Below are positions 16,501 to 24,968 of a DNA stretch of 34,126 bases, piece after piece (position 1 is the first letter of the stretch; every line of letters begins with the position of its first letter). Position numbers and translations under genes: made by a program. The stretch is from JBGTFE01 sp041747435. Lineage in GTDB: Bacteria > Acidobacteriota > Blastocatellia > Pyrinomonadales > Pyrinomonadaceae. The notes beneath the pieces were generated by a model. That model was not told the origin of the DNA, ran no database searches, and worked only from the letters and a program-made list of their open reading frames with translations. The stretch is from the NCBI GenBank assembly GCA_041747435.1, contig JBGTFE010000036.1, positions 1 through 34,126 on the forward strand. The letters are read 5' to 3'.

Positions 16501-17367
16501 GCGCAGCGCGGTTGCCTGTTTTTCGATCTCCGAAACGATATCTGTAATTCTTCCTAGGTTCGTTTTCGCCGATTCGAGCCGCGCTTCAGCGGCGCGTTGG
16601 CGCGTCCGGAATTTCGAAATTCCCGCGGCTTCTTCAATAAGATTTCTACGGTCGCTCGGCTTTGCCGACAATATTTGTCCGATGCGTCCTTGTTCGATCA
16701 ACGCGTAATGCGCGCCGCTCAAACCGGTTCCGGCAAAAAGGTCCTGAATATCGCGCAAACGGCAGGTTTTGCCATTTAATTGATATTCGCTTTCCCCGGA
16801 AAGATAAAGACGGCGCGTAACCGAAACGGCTTCACCCGGCGCAAAATCGAGAGCAAAGCTGCGCGGTCGCCAATGCCGTTTTGTTTTTATTTTTGTTTGG
16901 ATCGTCTGCGCTGATCCGACTTGCGCCGCTTGAACGGTTTCGACCTCAAATTCTTCGCCGGCGTAATGACCGTTTTCGGAAATTTCAACCGCGACGTTTT
17001 GCGCCTCGATCTCGTCGACATCGACGGCGTTTTCATCGAGTTCGCTCAAAGTTTCGTCAATGTCTTCGAGCTCGTTTTCTTCAATATCAAAGGCGTCTTC
17101 GTCGCGTAGAAGATGCAAGACGACTTCAGCCATGCCTGACGGCGGGCGCTTGCTCGTGCCTTGGAAAACGACATCCTTCATTTCTTCGCCGCGGAGAGTT
17201 TTTGCGCGCTGCTCACCCAGAACCCACGCGATCGCGTCCGAAACGTTCGATTTGCCGCAGCCGTTTGGTCCGACAACCGCCGTAATTCCGCTTCCGGTAA
17301 AAATTACTTCGGTATAGTCGGCAAAGGATTTAAAACCAGTGATTTCGAGACGCTGAAGTTTGAACAT
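13579..17367 (-). CDS. smc: Chromosome segregation ATPase SMC with head and hinge insertions
   Basis: SMC dimers with ScpA/ScpB load near origins and organise the chromosome. The N-terminal head has Walker A GPNGCGKS (33-40); the C-terminal head has the signature LLSGGEKAM (near 1170) and Walker B FCLLDEVDAP (near 1196). Long heptad coiled coils lie at about 250-560 and 740-1080, with the hinge between. Two oddities stand out. An acidic low-complexity stretch of about 70 residues (from about 88, DEDAFDIEENELEDIDE) interrupts the N-terminal head between MAEV and the VTRRLYLSGES motif. A segment at about 664-684 (NAKTQSGKDAKEIANRK) in the hinge is encoded by two short tandem repeats. The length of 1262 residues is slightly above the usual 1150-1200. 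The start is ATG at 17367 (MFKLQRLEITGFKSF). No scpA or scpB is in the window. Confidence 0.95.
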   Translation of the reverse strand: MFKLQRLEITGFKSFADYTEVIFTGSGITAVVGPNGCGKSNVSDAIAWVLGEQRAKTLRGEEMKDVVFQGTSKRPPSGMAEVVLHLLRDEDAFDIEENELEDIDETLSELDENAVDVDEIEAQNVAVEISENGHYAGEEFEVETVQAAQVGSAQTIQTKIKTKRHWRPRSFALDFAPGEAVSVTRRLYLSGESEYQLNGKTCRLRDIQDLFAGTGLSGAHYALIEQGRIGQILSAKPSDRRNLIEEAAGISKFRTRQRAAEARLESAKTNLGRITDIVSEIEKQATALRRQAAKTRRYKILREEFRVSLRQVFSAEGSFLTDSVAELEKNLKEAAGRERETFERVAEKDGEFRAETTAARDAEEDLSKLRQKHAENALARDRATREHRYQNEQIASLTARSESLKTDIGAIDVRMKLVNSELERLDREEQKERAEAEEAQNALREAEKKYKIKLDELNEIEAALETARAEVFQHSSMFERLTEIERQLENSIERLRERAEGLRREGIRAEETRAEHQREAESLRENLENEREKLSNLQNEKAILLEEAGKARVLMQVAETAQNSLRADFSRAVHRLETLRELEEKRAIYAPSIQKLFKEQKQIGVKFSGILADKFSVDETAEKTVENLFGAFLETVLVETEADARKTIKFLSENDLGRISILVCNAKTQSGKDAKEIANRKSQIADLIGVSEDFAAVLEEVFPREMSAKLVDDLAGIEAKRDGIFVNPEGDMAFGGKLFVCGNARSDEKNSSLLAFKRELSELEKQKEKLAAEIEKAERETDRALENLTEKEEKIVDLQSFIGRIEREILGIEIQEKSIAQEIDRAERHRKIVSEETLQIENEIVEIQARQEEARVNVRKADEARADVSQRLERITKDLNEARSRLDDENAVLNETRTLAATSAERQRSVQSALKRVDNEEKELGERQVRHNIEILEMQGQIQELTKSVASIEQKISFAEDELAAEQNELIEATTHLKLEREKADAISEELAELNKNAAESRNQRAEIEIKQAETVTRLKSLNEKCAQELNVSLVELVETEEIPKDFDLDLSSEYVRDLRERLDNFGAINMLALEELTETEERLTFLTSQRQDIVDSISSAESALREIKERSREKFRTAFEAINANFTEYFHELFGGGRGEMTLLEAEDVLEAGIEVVAQPPGKRLQNILLLSGGEKAMTAIALVLAIFKYRPSPFCLLDEVDAPLDDANVGRFVTKIEEMSSKTQFIVITHNKRTMEAARALYGVTMQEAGISKVVSVRFE
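15314..15341. repeat. Four perfect 7-base tandem repeats inside smc
   Basis: The unit GCGATTT occurs four times without mismatch. On the coding (minus) strand the unit is AAATCGC. Reading a 7-base repeat in triplets gives a 7-residue period, seen as EIANRKSQIA in the SMC hinge. Confidence 0.95.
15344..15375. repeat. Four 8-base tandem repeats inside smc, next to the 7-base array
   Basis: The units are TTTGCGTC, TTTGCCGC, TTTGCGTC and TTTGCGTT, beginning two bases after the neighbouring 7-base array. On the coding strand they yield NAKTQSGKDAK in the hinge. Total 28 + 32 bases of repeat with no frameshift. Confidence 0.9.
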
Positions 17368-17426
17368 TATATCTTGTGCTCAGAGACGAGGATTGCACTC
17401 TATTTTGTTGTTTTTGCGTCTTGAAG

Positions 17427-17470
17427 TCAAATAAAAAGTGAAAAAGTTTGACCAACTTTTTCACCTTTTT
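17427..17470 (-). terminator. Intrinsic terminator between the DUF4388 gene and smc
   Basis: GTGAAAAAGTT (17438-17448) pairs perfectly with AACTTTTTCAC (17454-17464) around a 5-base loop. A5/T5 flanks extend the stem with one bulged base. Read on the minus strand, a T-rich tract follows. It lies 18 bases past the stop of the DUF4388 gene and before the smc start, so smc probably has its own promoter. Confidence 0.75.
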
Positions 17471-17488
17471 ATGTTTTAACTTTTGAAT

Positions 17489-18250
17489 TTACAGTTTCTC
17501 GTCCGCGAGATCGCGTAAGCCTTGCTTTTCGGCGCGTTCGTTGTCGAGCGCGGTTAAGACGTCGAGCAGGAAATTTGTGTTGCTGCTGACGTTAATAACC
17601 ACCGGAAATTCATGTTCGGAGGTTGAAAATTCAAAACTTCCGCTATTGATTTCGATGATTTTGCGAAACGCTGCAACGCCATTGTGCTGCCCCGCTTCGG
17701 CGTCAACTATTTTGCCTTCATTAAATGAAACGCTGGCAAGATGCAGATCGGATTTGATCACGAGTAAACCCGTCATTCGTGAATTTTCGATCACTTGAAC
17801 GGCGTCGAAAATGCTTACGAGCAAGAGATTTCCGGCAAGCGTCACATCGGTGCGCACTTTTACCGGCGACCGGTCGCGTGTCGTGGCAAAATCGGGACGA
17901 CGCGCGCGGCGGATCGCTTCGAGTCCCGGCGCTACCGAAATTCGCGGATCGAGAAGTTTTGCTTCCTGCAAACGATCGTATGCGAGATCGAAATCTTCGC
18001 GGTTTATATAAAGACTCACGAGCGCGAGACAGTGTTTTGCGGCTTCATCCACATTCTTTTGAGTTATACAGATCTCGCGCATTTTCTCGCGCAAAGGTAT
18101 CGAGCGCGGGCTGCGTTCCATCGATTCGCGAAGAAGCGAGAAAGCTTTTTCGGGTGACCGGTATTTTACAAAAAGATCGGCATCGAGCAGCACCGATTCA
18201 ATTGAAACTTCGGAAACCGAAATTTGCGCCTTTTCTAAAACTTGACTCAT
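17489..18250 (-). CDS. TPR-like plus DUF4388 domain protein
   Basis: The product has a helical N-terminal half (about residues 15-120) that reads like tetratricopeptide repeats (DLFVKYRSPEKAFSLLRESMERSP, then AAKHCLALVSLYINREDFDLAYDRL). A C-terminal alpha/beta domain (about 135-235) contains NSRMTGLLVIKSD and SFNEGKIVDAEAGQHNGVAAFRKII, which fits DUF4388, the PatA N-terminal-like domain. DUF4388 is commonly joined to receivers or other signalling modules in Myxococcota, Cyanobacteria and Acidobacteriota. Its biochemical role is unsettled. The ATG at 18250 gives 253 residues; a TTG at 18268 in the same frame would add six. Neither has a good Shine-Dalgarno. A terminator follows. Confidence 0.75.
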   Translation of the reverse strand: MSQVLEKAQISVSEVSIESVLLDADLFVKYRSPEKAFSLLRESMERSPRSIPLREKMREICITQKNVDEAAKHCLALVSLYINREDFDLAYDRLQEAKLLDPRISVAPGLEAIRRARRPDFATTRDRSPVKVRTDVTLAGNLLLVSIFDAVQVIENSRMTGLLVIKSDLHLASVSFNEGKIVDAEAGQHNGVAAFRKIIEINSGSFEFSTSEHEFPVVINVSSNTNFLLDVLTALDNERAEKQGLRDLADEKL

Positions 18251-18329
18251 ATGGATCGTGGCGAACAAACTTGTTCAACATCTATAAATTAACATAATTC
18301 GCAAAGATTAGTCATCATAATTTTCGAAC

Positions 18330-18364
18330 AAAAAAGCGAAACCGTTCGCTGAGAACGATTTCGC
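18330..18364 (-). terminator. Intrinsic terminator of the TonB-dependent receptor gene
   Basis: GCGAAA-C-CGTTC (18336-18347) pairs with GAACG-A-TTTCGC (18353-18364) around a GCTGA loop, with one C-A mismatch. On the minus strand six T residues (18335-18330) follow directly. It begins 23 bases past the receptor stop codon. Confidence 0.88.
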
Positions 18365-18387
18365 AGAAAAACCGTGCGCGCACTTTA

Positions 18388-21300
18388 TTAATAATCAAAG
18401 CGGATGCCCATACGGATCTGTCTTTGACGGAACGTTCGGCTCGGAACTAAGAAGTTCGTAGCCGCGTAATCGATAAATGCCGCGCCAAAATTAAATACTG
18501 CCGCGTTAAAAATATTGTCAAACTCAATTGTCGGGCGCAGTTTTATTCTTTCGGTGAACTTGAATTGCCTCGAAACATTAAGATCGAAAGTAAAAAATGC
18601 CGGTCCTCTACCCGCATTCCGCGGCAAATTGCCGCCGCGCGAGCCGATCGGAGCGAGCGAAAATCGATCGTACAGCGCTTGTGGAAAAGGCGAGCCCGGT
18701 CGGCGCCAAACGATGTCGGAAACACTGCCCGAAAAGTTTGGACGATCGGTTCCGAGGTCGTCAAGATTCCGGTCGCTGCCGCCAATTCCAAGATTGAACG
18801 GCGCTGAACTTCCGGCGCGAAATAGCGGCGAAAATTTTAATTTTCCGAGCCAAAACGGCATGTCGAAGCTGCCGGAAAATGCGATCCGATGCCTTCGATC
18901 CTGGATCGTGCGCGTATATTCGCTTTCAAAATCGCCGTTTACCTGCGCATTCGCCGTGTTATTCAAACCGTCGTCTTTGGTTGATGAAAGTGTGTAGTTG
19001 AAGCGGAAGTTTCCAGCGAATCCGTTCCCCCATTTTCGATATCGCGAGCGCAATTCAAGGATCAAACCTTGATAAAACGCTTTACCAATCGAACCGATAC
19101 GCGATTTTTCTTCAAAATTCGGATCCGGTCTGAATTGTGCAATCGCCGCTAAAGCGATTCCGATCGCGCCGCCGACAGCATTTCCCGTTTGCCCCGTTGG
19201 AACACTATTGGGAGAGGTTGTCGTAGTGCTTGTTGAATTCAAATTAACAAAACAAGTAACAGTCGCCGTAGTTGAACAACTTGCTGTCCCGCCTTGTGAT
19301 GTTGACGGAGCCTGGCTTGACGGTGTTCCCAAATAAAACCGATAAGTTCTGACATTCCCGTTTGCATTTGTGAAGGTGAATGGATTGGCAAGCAAATAAG
19401 CCGTCCAATCGGCAAAGCCGGCAGGCAATACCGGCACATTGATATTTCTATCACGCCATAATCTCACGGTTTTATTCCATGTGTAATTAGCCTCAAAAAC
19501 CCAGCCTTTAAAAATCTCGCGTTCGAACCCGACATTAAATTGATAGCTTTCGGGAATTTTCAGATCGGGATCGACCGACCGAAGCGGATTTCCGGTGCTT
19601 CCTTGATTTGTAACAAATCCGGTGTTGGCGTTGCAGGGAAAACTCGTGATTATCGTCGCGCAACTATTTGCAATAAAAGTTCGAAGCTCATTTTCCGAAG
19701 AAAAGGAATTCGGAAATCGCGATGATATCGCCGTAAGTATGCGTCCGCGCAACGTGTCGCTTGTGCTCGTCGGGATCGAATCCGTGTTAAACCGGGTGAT
19801 TCCGTTTACGTTTTGAATAAAATCCGCGATCGTTCGAAGCAGCGTTCTGTTGTAAAAAATACCGCCGCCGAATCGAATGACGCCCTTGCCTTTTTTGAAC
19901 GGATCCCAGGCGATTCCAAAACGAGGACCGAAATTGTTTTTGTCATCGACGCTTGTTTCGCGCTCATATCGCAGTCCGAGATTCAATGTAAGATTGTCTT
20001 TTAATTTGATCTCGTCGTTAAAAAAGACTCCGTAATAACTATTTTTTACGTCAGAACCGGTTCCAAAATTCATCCTGAATCTCGATAAGGTGTTCGACTG
20101 AAACGTTCCCATGTTCGCAAAATCGAACGTTCCGCTCGCATCGCTTAGTTCGGTTGCACGCGAGCGTATTGAGTGAACGTCAGCGCCGAATTTAAAGGTG
20201 TGGTTGCCGGAGACGGCGGTGATAGTATCCTGAAACTGGTAACGAGTTTCGCGCCGATTTTGCGGAAATGTTTCGTTATTTCCGCCGGACGCGGTCGAAT
20301 TGCCGACGACCAGCGTTTGCGTGCCGCCGGTTTCCGGATTTCGGTATCCGATCAGAACGACCGGCTCAAACGGATTGTCCGTCTGAAAGCTGGGTTCAAA
20401 TATCGAATACTGAAATCGGAATTGGTTAATCAATTTCGCGCCAAAAACGTGATTATCGGTAAAATTTATCGCGTCGGTATCGGCAGTTTTTGCCTGCAGC
20501 GCGTCATCCAGACGCGTAACGGACATAGCCGTCGTTCGGCGATTTTTTCGTCTGCCAAATTGATATCCGACGGTGAAATTATTTTTGTCGTTGATCACCT
20601 GATCGAATTTCAACGTGAGAATGTTATTAACATTCGGCGTCGGGAAAAACGCGGTGTAGGGAAGTAATGCTACCGTCCCCATGCTGTTCACATCGTTGCA
20701 GAAATTTGGCGCTGGAAGCGAACAACTTCCGTTTCCCTGCGGCAGCGGATAATTCGGATTCGAGCCGACGGGCAGCCACGTATTAATAAAAGTTGTGTCC
20801 TCCAATTTTACGTATTCGTAGCCGATTGAAAAAAATGTCCGGCGTCGACCGTCGTAAATTTTTGGAATTACAACCGGACCGTGTAGTGTGAATCCCGGAT
20901 TATATTCGGTGAACGGCAAACGGCGAACGCCGCGGCTGTTGTTATACCAACTGTTTGCGTTTAAATTATAGTCGCGAAAGAACATAAAAACACGCCCGCG
21001 AAATCTGTTTGACCCGCTTCGCGTTCTTAAATTGATCCGACCGCCGGAAGCTCGACCGTATTCCGCCGAGAATTGATTTGTAATTACCTGAACTTCTTCG
21101 ATCGTTTCAAGCGACGGTTGAAAGCGGACATTTGCCGATCGGTCATCGTTATTGTCAAAACCGTCGATCGTAATATTATTGGAGTATGAAACACCGCCGG
21201 AAAGCGAGAAATTTCCCTGTTCGGCGGGCGGAGTCGCGCTTGTAACGTTCCGATCTTCGGCAAGATCTCTCGTCGATAGAGCCTCTTCGGAAGTTCCGCC

Positions 21301-21795
21301 CAAGGTCAGAACAAGATCGAGCGCATTCCGCGAACTCGTCGGAAGGTCTTCGATCTCGCGTTCGGTGATCGTTCCGCCGACAACGGTGCGCGTCGTATCA
21401 ATAACCGGCGCGGCATCGCCGCCGATCGTAACGGTTTGCTCAGCCTGAACGCTCGCCGGCGCGAGTTCAAAATTGAGCTGGACGTTTCGTCCGGCGATCA
21501 TAACCAGATTGACTTGCTCCTTTGCGCCAAATCCGTTTGCGGAAACACTAACCGAATATGTTCCGGGCGCAAGCTCAATGAGCCTATACTTTCCGTCGCC
21601 ATCGGTAATAACTGTTCGCTCGACGCCAGTCGCGCTCAATTTCGCAACAACCGTCGCGCCGACGATCGGAGCACCGTTCGAATCGACGACCTTTCCGCTG
21701 ATCGTCACGTCATCCAAGTCCTGCGCAATTCCGGCACACGGAAAAATGCCAAGCGTAAACGCCAAAAGAAAGAAAAATCCAATAGACACTTTCAT
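18388..21795 (-). CDS. Oar-like TonB-dependent outer-membrane receptor with carboxypeptidase-regulatory domain
   Basis: The 1135-residue protein has a signal peptide (residues 1-24, ending GIAQ). A CarboxypepD_reg-like beta-sandwich spans about 30-112 (VTISGKVVDSNGAPIVGATV, DGKYRLIELAPGTYSVSVS). The plug, about 120-250, contains NNITIDGFDNND and QVITNQFSAEYGRASGGRINLRT. A large barrel follows, with many alternating strands, and the chain ends in an aromatic residue (RMGIRFDY), as outer-membrane barrels do. This is the Oar/TonB-dependent class that is strongly expanded in Acidobacteriota. The substrate cannot be told. No SusD-like or transporter gene is adjacent, and the TonB-like gene at 28771 is the nearest possible partner. 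AGGAGA lies 6 bases before the ATG. Confidence 0.92.
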   Translation of the reverse strand: MKVSIGFFFLLAFTLGIFPCAGIAQDLDDVTISGKVVDSNGAPIVGATVVAKLSATGVERTVITDGDGKYRLIELAPGTYSVSVSANGFGAKEQVNLVMIAGRNVQLNFELAPASVQAEQTVTIGGDAAPVIDTTRTVVGGTITEREIEDLPTSSRNALDLVLTLGGTSEEALSTRDLAEDRNVTSATPPAEQGNFSLSGGVSYSNNITIDGFDNNDDRSANVRFQPSLETIEEVQVITNQFSAEYGRASGGRINLRTRSGSNRFRGRVFMFFRDYNLNANSWYNNSRGVRRLPFTEYNPGFTLHGPVVIPKIYDGRRRTFFSIGYEYVKLEDTTFINTWLPVGSNPNYPLPQGNGSCSLPAPNFCNDVNSMGTVALLPYTAFFPTPNVNNILTLKFDQVINDKNNFTVGYQFGRRKNRRTTAMSVTRLDDALQAKTADTDAINFTDNHVFGAKLINQFRFQYSIFEPSFQTDNPFEPVVLIGYRNPETGGTQTLVVGNSTASGGNNETFPQNRRETRYQFQDTITAVSGNHTFKFGADVHSIRSRATELSDASGTFDFANMGTFQSNTLSRFRMNFGTGSDVKNSYYGVFFNDEIKLKDNLTLNLGLRYERETSVDDKNNFGPRFGIAWDPFKKGKGVIRFGGGIFYNRTLLRTIADFIQNVNGITRFNTDSIPTSTSDTLRGRILTAISSRFPNSFSSENELRTFIANSCATIITSFPCNANTGFVTNQGSTGNPLRSVDPDLKIPESYQFNVGFEREIFKGWVFEANYTWNKTVRLWRDRNINVPVLPAGFADWTAYLLANPFTFTNANGNVRTYRFYLGTPSSQAPSTSQGGTASCSTTATVTCFVNLNSTSTTTTSPNSVPTGQTGNAVGGAIGIALAAIAQFRPDPNFEEKSRIGSIGKAFYQGLILELRSRYRKWGNGFAGNFRFNYTLSSTKDDGLNNTANAQVNGDFESEYTRTIQDRRHRIAFSGSFDMPFWLGKLKFSPLFRAGSSAPFNLGIGGSDRNLDDLGTDRPNFSGSVSDIVWRRPGSPFPQALYDRFSLAPIGSRGGNLPRNAGRGPAFFTFDLNVSRQFKFTERIKLRPTIEFDNIFNAAVFNFGAAFIDYAATNFLVPSRTFRQRQIRMGIRFDY

Positions 21796-21909
21796 TAGAG
21801 TTCTCCTGGGGAATTTAATTTTTAGTTTTTTTAGGGACTATTATTTTTGCTTAAAATGACTTAAATGTAAAGGAAACTTTTTCAGGTTTTTACATTCAAT
21901 GAATTTGAA

Positions 21910-22311
21910 TCATTCGTCTTCGCGAGACTTACTATAAAAATGAGTCACGCGAAGCCGTGAGATCGGGATCAAAGCTTCGGATTGGGAAAAGTCTTCAAAT
22001 TCGCGGGAAAATTCGCCGGCATTGGAGCGGAGATATTCGAGAAAGCGTTCGAATTCCTTTTGCATGGCGTCCATTTTTTCACGCATATTGAGAATTATTT
22101 CGACGCCCGCGAGATTTACGCCGAGATCACGCGTGAGCGACAAGATTATTTCGAGGCGCTCGATGTCAGAATCCTCGTAAAGGCGCGTGTTGCCTTCAGA
22201 ACGCGACGGTTTTAGCAAGCCTTCGCGCTCGTAGAGCCGCAACGTTTGCGGATGAATGTCAAAAAGCTCCGCAATCGCGCTGATCGTATAAGTTTTGATT
22301 CTCTTCTTCAT
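21910..22311 (-). CDS. hspR: MerR-family heat-shock repressor, HspR type
   Basis: The 133-residue protein has an N-terminal MerR winged-helix domain: YTISAIAELFDIHPQTLRLYEREGLL, then the wing SEGNTRLYEDSDIERLEII and LGVNLAGVEIILNM. HspR of actinobacteria has the same HPQTLRxYExxGL motif and the same position behind dnaK/dnaJ. There it binds HAIR inverted repeats upstream of dnaK with DnaK as co-repressor. A coiled helix (REKMDAMQKEFERFLEYL) and a short C-terminal tail follow. The ATG has AGGAA upstream. It is the last gene of the cluster, 26 bases after the membrane-protein gene. The identification rests on motif and context together. Confidence 0.88.
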   Translation of the reverse strand: MKKRIKTYTISAIAELFDIHPQTLRLYEREGLLKPSRSEGNTRLYEDSDIERLEIILSLTRDLGVNLAGVEIILNMREKMDAMQKEFERFLEYLRSNAGEFSREFEDFSQSEALIPISRLRVTHFYSKSREDE

Positions 22312-22337
22312 TTCCTAAGCGTTTCGGTAGCTTTTGC

Positions 22338-23711
22338 TTACGCGCGGGCTACTGAAACCTTTCTTTCCTTCCATGACAAATAAACTCCAAAAATAATAGC
22401 AACCGCCGATGCAATCGCCGACCAGAACAAATATCTGAATTCGGTCGAAGGCGCGGTCGGAAAATATGCCAGAGCGTATAAAATACTGCTGATCGAAAGA
22501 ACAAAAACGATTTCCCAATCTCCGTTCAATCTTCGCCTGACCGCTTTGTAAATAAAAATGCCGCACAATAAAAACCAGATAACCGAACGATAACCAAAAG
22601 TTTGCGGAAAAGGTCGGCGGAAAATTTTCAAATATTTTATAAAGATCTGATAGCCGATATTTTCCTCGCGGCGATATTCGGGCGGATTGTTCGAAAACCC
22701 GACCTGCCACGTCGGCGGTCCGGTTGAGTACGCAACACCGTTGAGTTGAGCGAAAATTTTTATCCGGTGCCATAAATACGTTGCCGGATTTTCGGCGACC
22801 GTTTCCAGCCATTTTTGCCGCAAAATGGTAACTTCTTCCGCATCGTTAGTTAATCTTAAAACCGGCACATCGCCCTCTTTCGGCAGATTCGGAAAAATTA
22901 GATCGCTGACCGAATATTTGTTATACCGTGTCTTGACCTTTTCGAGTGAAAAATTTTCGTCGCGCAAAATATATTCGGGAAACAACGCCTCGTCTCTTGC
23001 CGTCGAAATCGCCGCCAGATCATAAAGATAAATCTGCTGAAACGGGTGAACCGTTTTCCCTTCGGTCAATCTGCCATTCACAATTGAAACAACAACCGAA
23101 AGCGCGATCAGATAGACGATGCCGACGAGAACCGGCACAAATTTCCGCTTATTAATTTCAAAAATACGGCAGAAAACAAATCCGCTCCAAATCGCCAACG
23201 GCAAAATTGCCGGAAACGCATTGAGCCGAACCGCAAACCCGTAAAACAAGAACAAGGGCGAGATCAAAAGAGCCGTTTTACTTTTTTCTTTATCCGCCAG
23301 ACAAACGAGTGCCACAGCTAAAAAAAGCGACGCGCCAAGCCCGATGTCCTTCCAGATGAACGGAAGCTGTGAAATTATCTGCGGCAGAAACCCAAACAAG
23401 ATCAAAGCCAAACCGAGCCAAAAAGATTTTTTATGCGTCGCCCGCCAAAAAAACGCGCACGCGCTCCAAAAAATTAAGTTTTGAAAGATCAGCATCAAAC
23501 CGGGACCTTCAAGGATCCGGTCAAAAATTCCCCAGAGATAAGACATCAGCGGGGAAAGAATATCGGAATAAGAATTCTGCCGTCCTTCCGTCAAACCGGC
23601 AATCGAATCAGCCGTCATCAAACCCGGATAAAACGCCCAAATTGTCAGTCCAAAACACAAAACACAAAGCAAATATCCGATATAAGATCTGTTTTGCGCG
23701 TCGCTGCTCAT
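22338..23711 (-). CDS. Polytopic membrane protein of unknown function inside the heat-shock cluster
   Basis: The 457-residue protein has roughly ten hydrophobic segments. After the first one comes FYPGLMTADSIAGLTEG, a pattern met in GT-C-like membrane glycosyltransferase or DUF6020-type proteins, where an acidic residue sits in the first outer loop. A large outer loop (about 215-330) contains LYDLAAIS and WHRIKIFAQL. No family can be named with certainty and no donor or acceptor is known. The ATG lies one base after the dnaJ stop (TGA-T-ATG), so translation is probably coupled to dnaJ. hspR follows after 26 bases. In known dnaK-grpE-dnaJ-hspR operons no such protein is present. A chance insertion into the operon, or a real envelope-stress role, are both possible. 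Confidence 0.8.
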   Translation of the reverse strand: MSSDAQNRSYIGYLLCVLCFGLTIWAFYPGLMTADSIAGLTEGRQNSYSDILSPLMSYLWGIFDRILEGPGLMLIFQNLIFWSACAFFWRATHKKSFWLGLALILFGFLPQIISQLPFIWKDIGLGASLFLAVALVCLADKEKSKTALLISPLFLFYGFAVRLNAFPAILPLAIWSGFVFCRIFEINKRKFVPVLVGIVYLIALSVVVSIVNGRLTEGKTVHPFQQIYLYDLAAISTARDEALFPEYILRDENFSLEKVKTRYNKYSVSDLIFPNLPKEGDVPVLRLTNDAEEVTILRQKWLETVAENPATYLWHRIKIFAQLNGVAYSTGPPTWQVGFSNNPPEYRREENIGYQIFIKYLKIFRRPFPQTFGYRSVIWFLLCGIFIYKAVRRRLNGDWEIVFVLSISSILYALAYFPTAPSTEFRYLFWSAIASAVAIIFGVYLSWKERKVSVARA

Positions 23712-23712
23712 A

Positions 23713-24870
23713 TCAATCCAAACCCATCGCCTTGCGCGGGTTTTCCGGATTTTCTTTTTCGAATTGCCGCAAAGTTTCTTTTGTTTCTTCCGAGATCAGT
23801 TTAGGCAAAGTTATTTTTACCTCGACGAACTGATCGCCGCGCAAATTCGGATTTCTTAAGCTTGGAAAACCACGCTCGCGAAGCCGGAATTTCTGTCCCG
23901 ATTCAGTTCCGGCTGGAATTTTGAGCTGCGCTTTCCCTTCAACAGTCGGAACTTCGATCTTTGCGCCGAGCGCCGCTTCCGGCACGCTTATCGGCACTGT
24001 TACGTAAATATTGTCGCCTTTTCTGACGAAATACTTATGCTTTCCGACATTTGTCAAAATAAACAGATCGCCGGGCTGCGCACCCAAACGTCCGCCGTGT
24101 CCTTTTTTTGGAATTCGCACGCGCGAGCCGGTATCGACACCCGCGGGAATCCGAATTTTCACTTGCTCGGTCTTCGGAGTAACGCCTTTGCCGTTGCAAA
24201 GCGAGCACGGCTGCCGGCGCCGTCCGGTTCCCTCGCAATCCGAACAAGGCTGTGAAAATTGCAAACGCCCACCGGTTCGCAGCACTTGCCCCGAGCCTTT
24301 ACATGTAGGGCAAACGACAACAGGTCCGCCGGTATCGCCCGCGCCCTGGCAGCGCGAGCACTGCTCGGAACGGTTGACCGTAATGTTTGTCGTTAATCCG
24401 TTAAAAGATTCTTCAAAGCTCAGCGCCAGCGGAATTTCAATGTCCCGACCTTTTTTCGGCATCGGTCGCGGCGGTTCGGGCTCGCGTTTCGCGCTCCCTC
24501 CGAAAAGATCTGAAAAGATGTCGCGAAAGCTTGAGCTGCTTTCGCCGGCTTGTTCCGTTTCCCATTGAAAGCCCGAAAAATCAAAACCAGCAGCGCCAGC
24601 GCCTGTTCCGCGCGCGCCGGCACCGAACGGCGAATTTACGTCAAGATTGTCCGCATAATACCCGAAACGGTCAAAAACTTTACGTTTTTTCTCGTCGGAA
24701 AGAACGTCGTAGGCTTCCTGGACTTCTTTGAATTTTTCCTCAGAGGCTTTATCGTTTGGATTTACGTCAGGGTGATATTTTCGCGCAAGTCGCCGGTACG
24801 ACTTCTTGATCTCGTCTGCCTTCGCATCTTTTTTTATGCCGAGAAGTTTGTAGTAATCTTTGTTTGCCAT
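23713..24870 (-). CDS. dnaJ: Chaperone DnaJ (Hsp40, type I)
   Basis: DnaJ delivers unfolded protein to DnaK and stimulates its ATPase. The J domain is at residues 1-70 with the HPD motif (YHPDVNP). The Gly/Phe-rich region is at about 75-120 (SPFGAGARGTGAGAAGFDFSG). Four CxxCxGxG-type zinc motifs follow: CSRCQGAG, CPTCKGSG, CSDCEGTG and CSLCNGKG. The C-terminal substrate-binding domains end with LRGDQFVEVKITLP. The start is set at the ATG in MANKDYY; the frame is open further upstream, but that part does not belong to the family. Length 385 is typical. The gene lies 159 bases after dnaK, with a palindrome between, and one base before the membrane protein. Confidence 0.95.
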   Translation of the reverse strand: MANKDYYKLLGIKKDAKADEIKKSYRRLARKYHPDVNPNDKASEEKFKEVQEAYDVLSDEKKRKVFDRFGYYADNLDVNSPFGAGARGTGAGAAGFDFSGFQWETEQAGESSSSFRDIFSDLFGGSAKREPEPPRPMPKKGRDIEIPLALSFEESFNGLTTNITVNRSEQCSRCQGAGDTGGPVVVCPTCKGSGQVLRTGGRLQFSQPCSDCEGTGRRRQPCSLCNGKGVTPKTEQVKIRIPAGVDTGSRVRIPKKGHGGRLGAQPGDLFILTNVGKHKYFVRKGDNIYVTVPISVPEAALGAKIEVPTVEGKAQLKIPAGTESGQKFRLRERGFPSLRNPNLRGDQFVEVKITLPKLISEETKETLRQFEKENPENPRKAMGLD

Positions 24871-24968
24871 TTTCAGTACGGCGGTCGTCCGATAGTCAGC
24901 AGACGGCAGGCTCCGACCAAACCCGCTAAACAACCGGCAATCTCAAAATCTTATGAAAAATTAGTTAG

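Noticed and set aside
18269..18387. A small RNA between the DUF4388 and receptor genes
   Set aside because: The only structure is the receptor terminator; no separate promoter is visible.
24871..24933. N-terminal extension of DnaJ by 21 residues from an upstream start
   Set aside because: The J domain begins at MANKDYY as in the family; the extension is not related to DnaJ.
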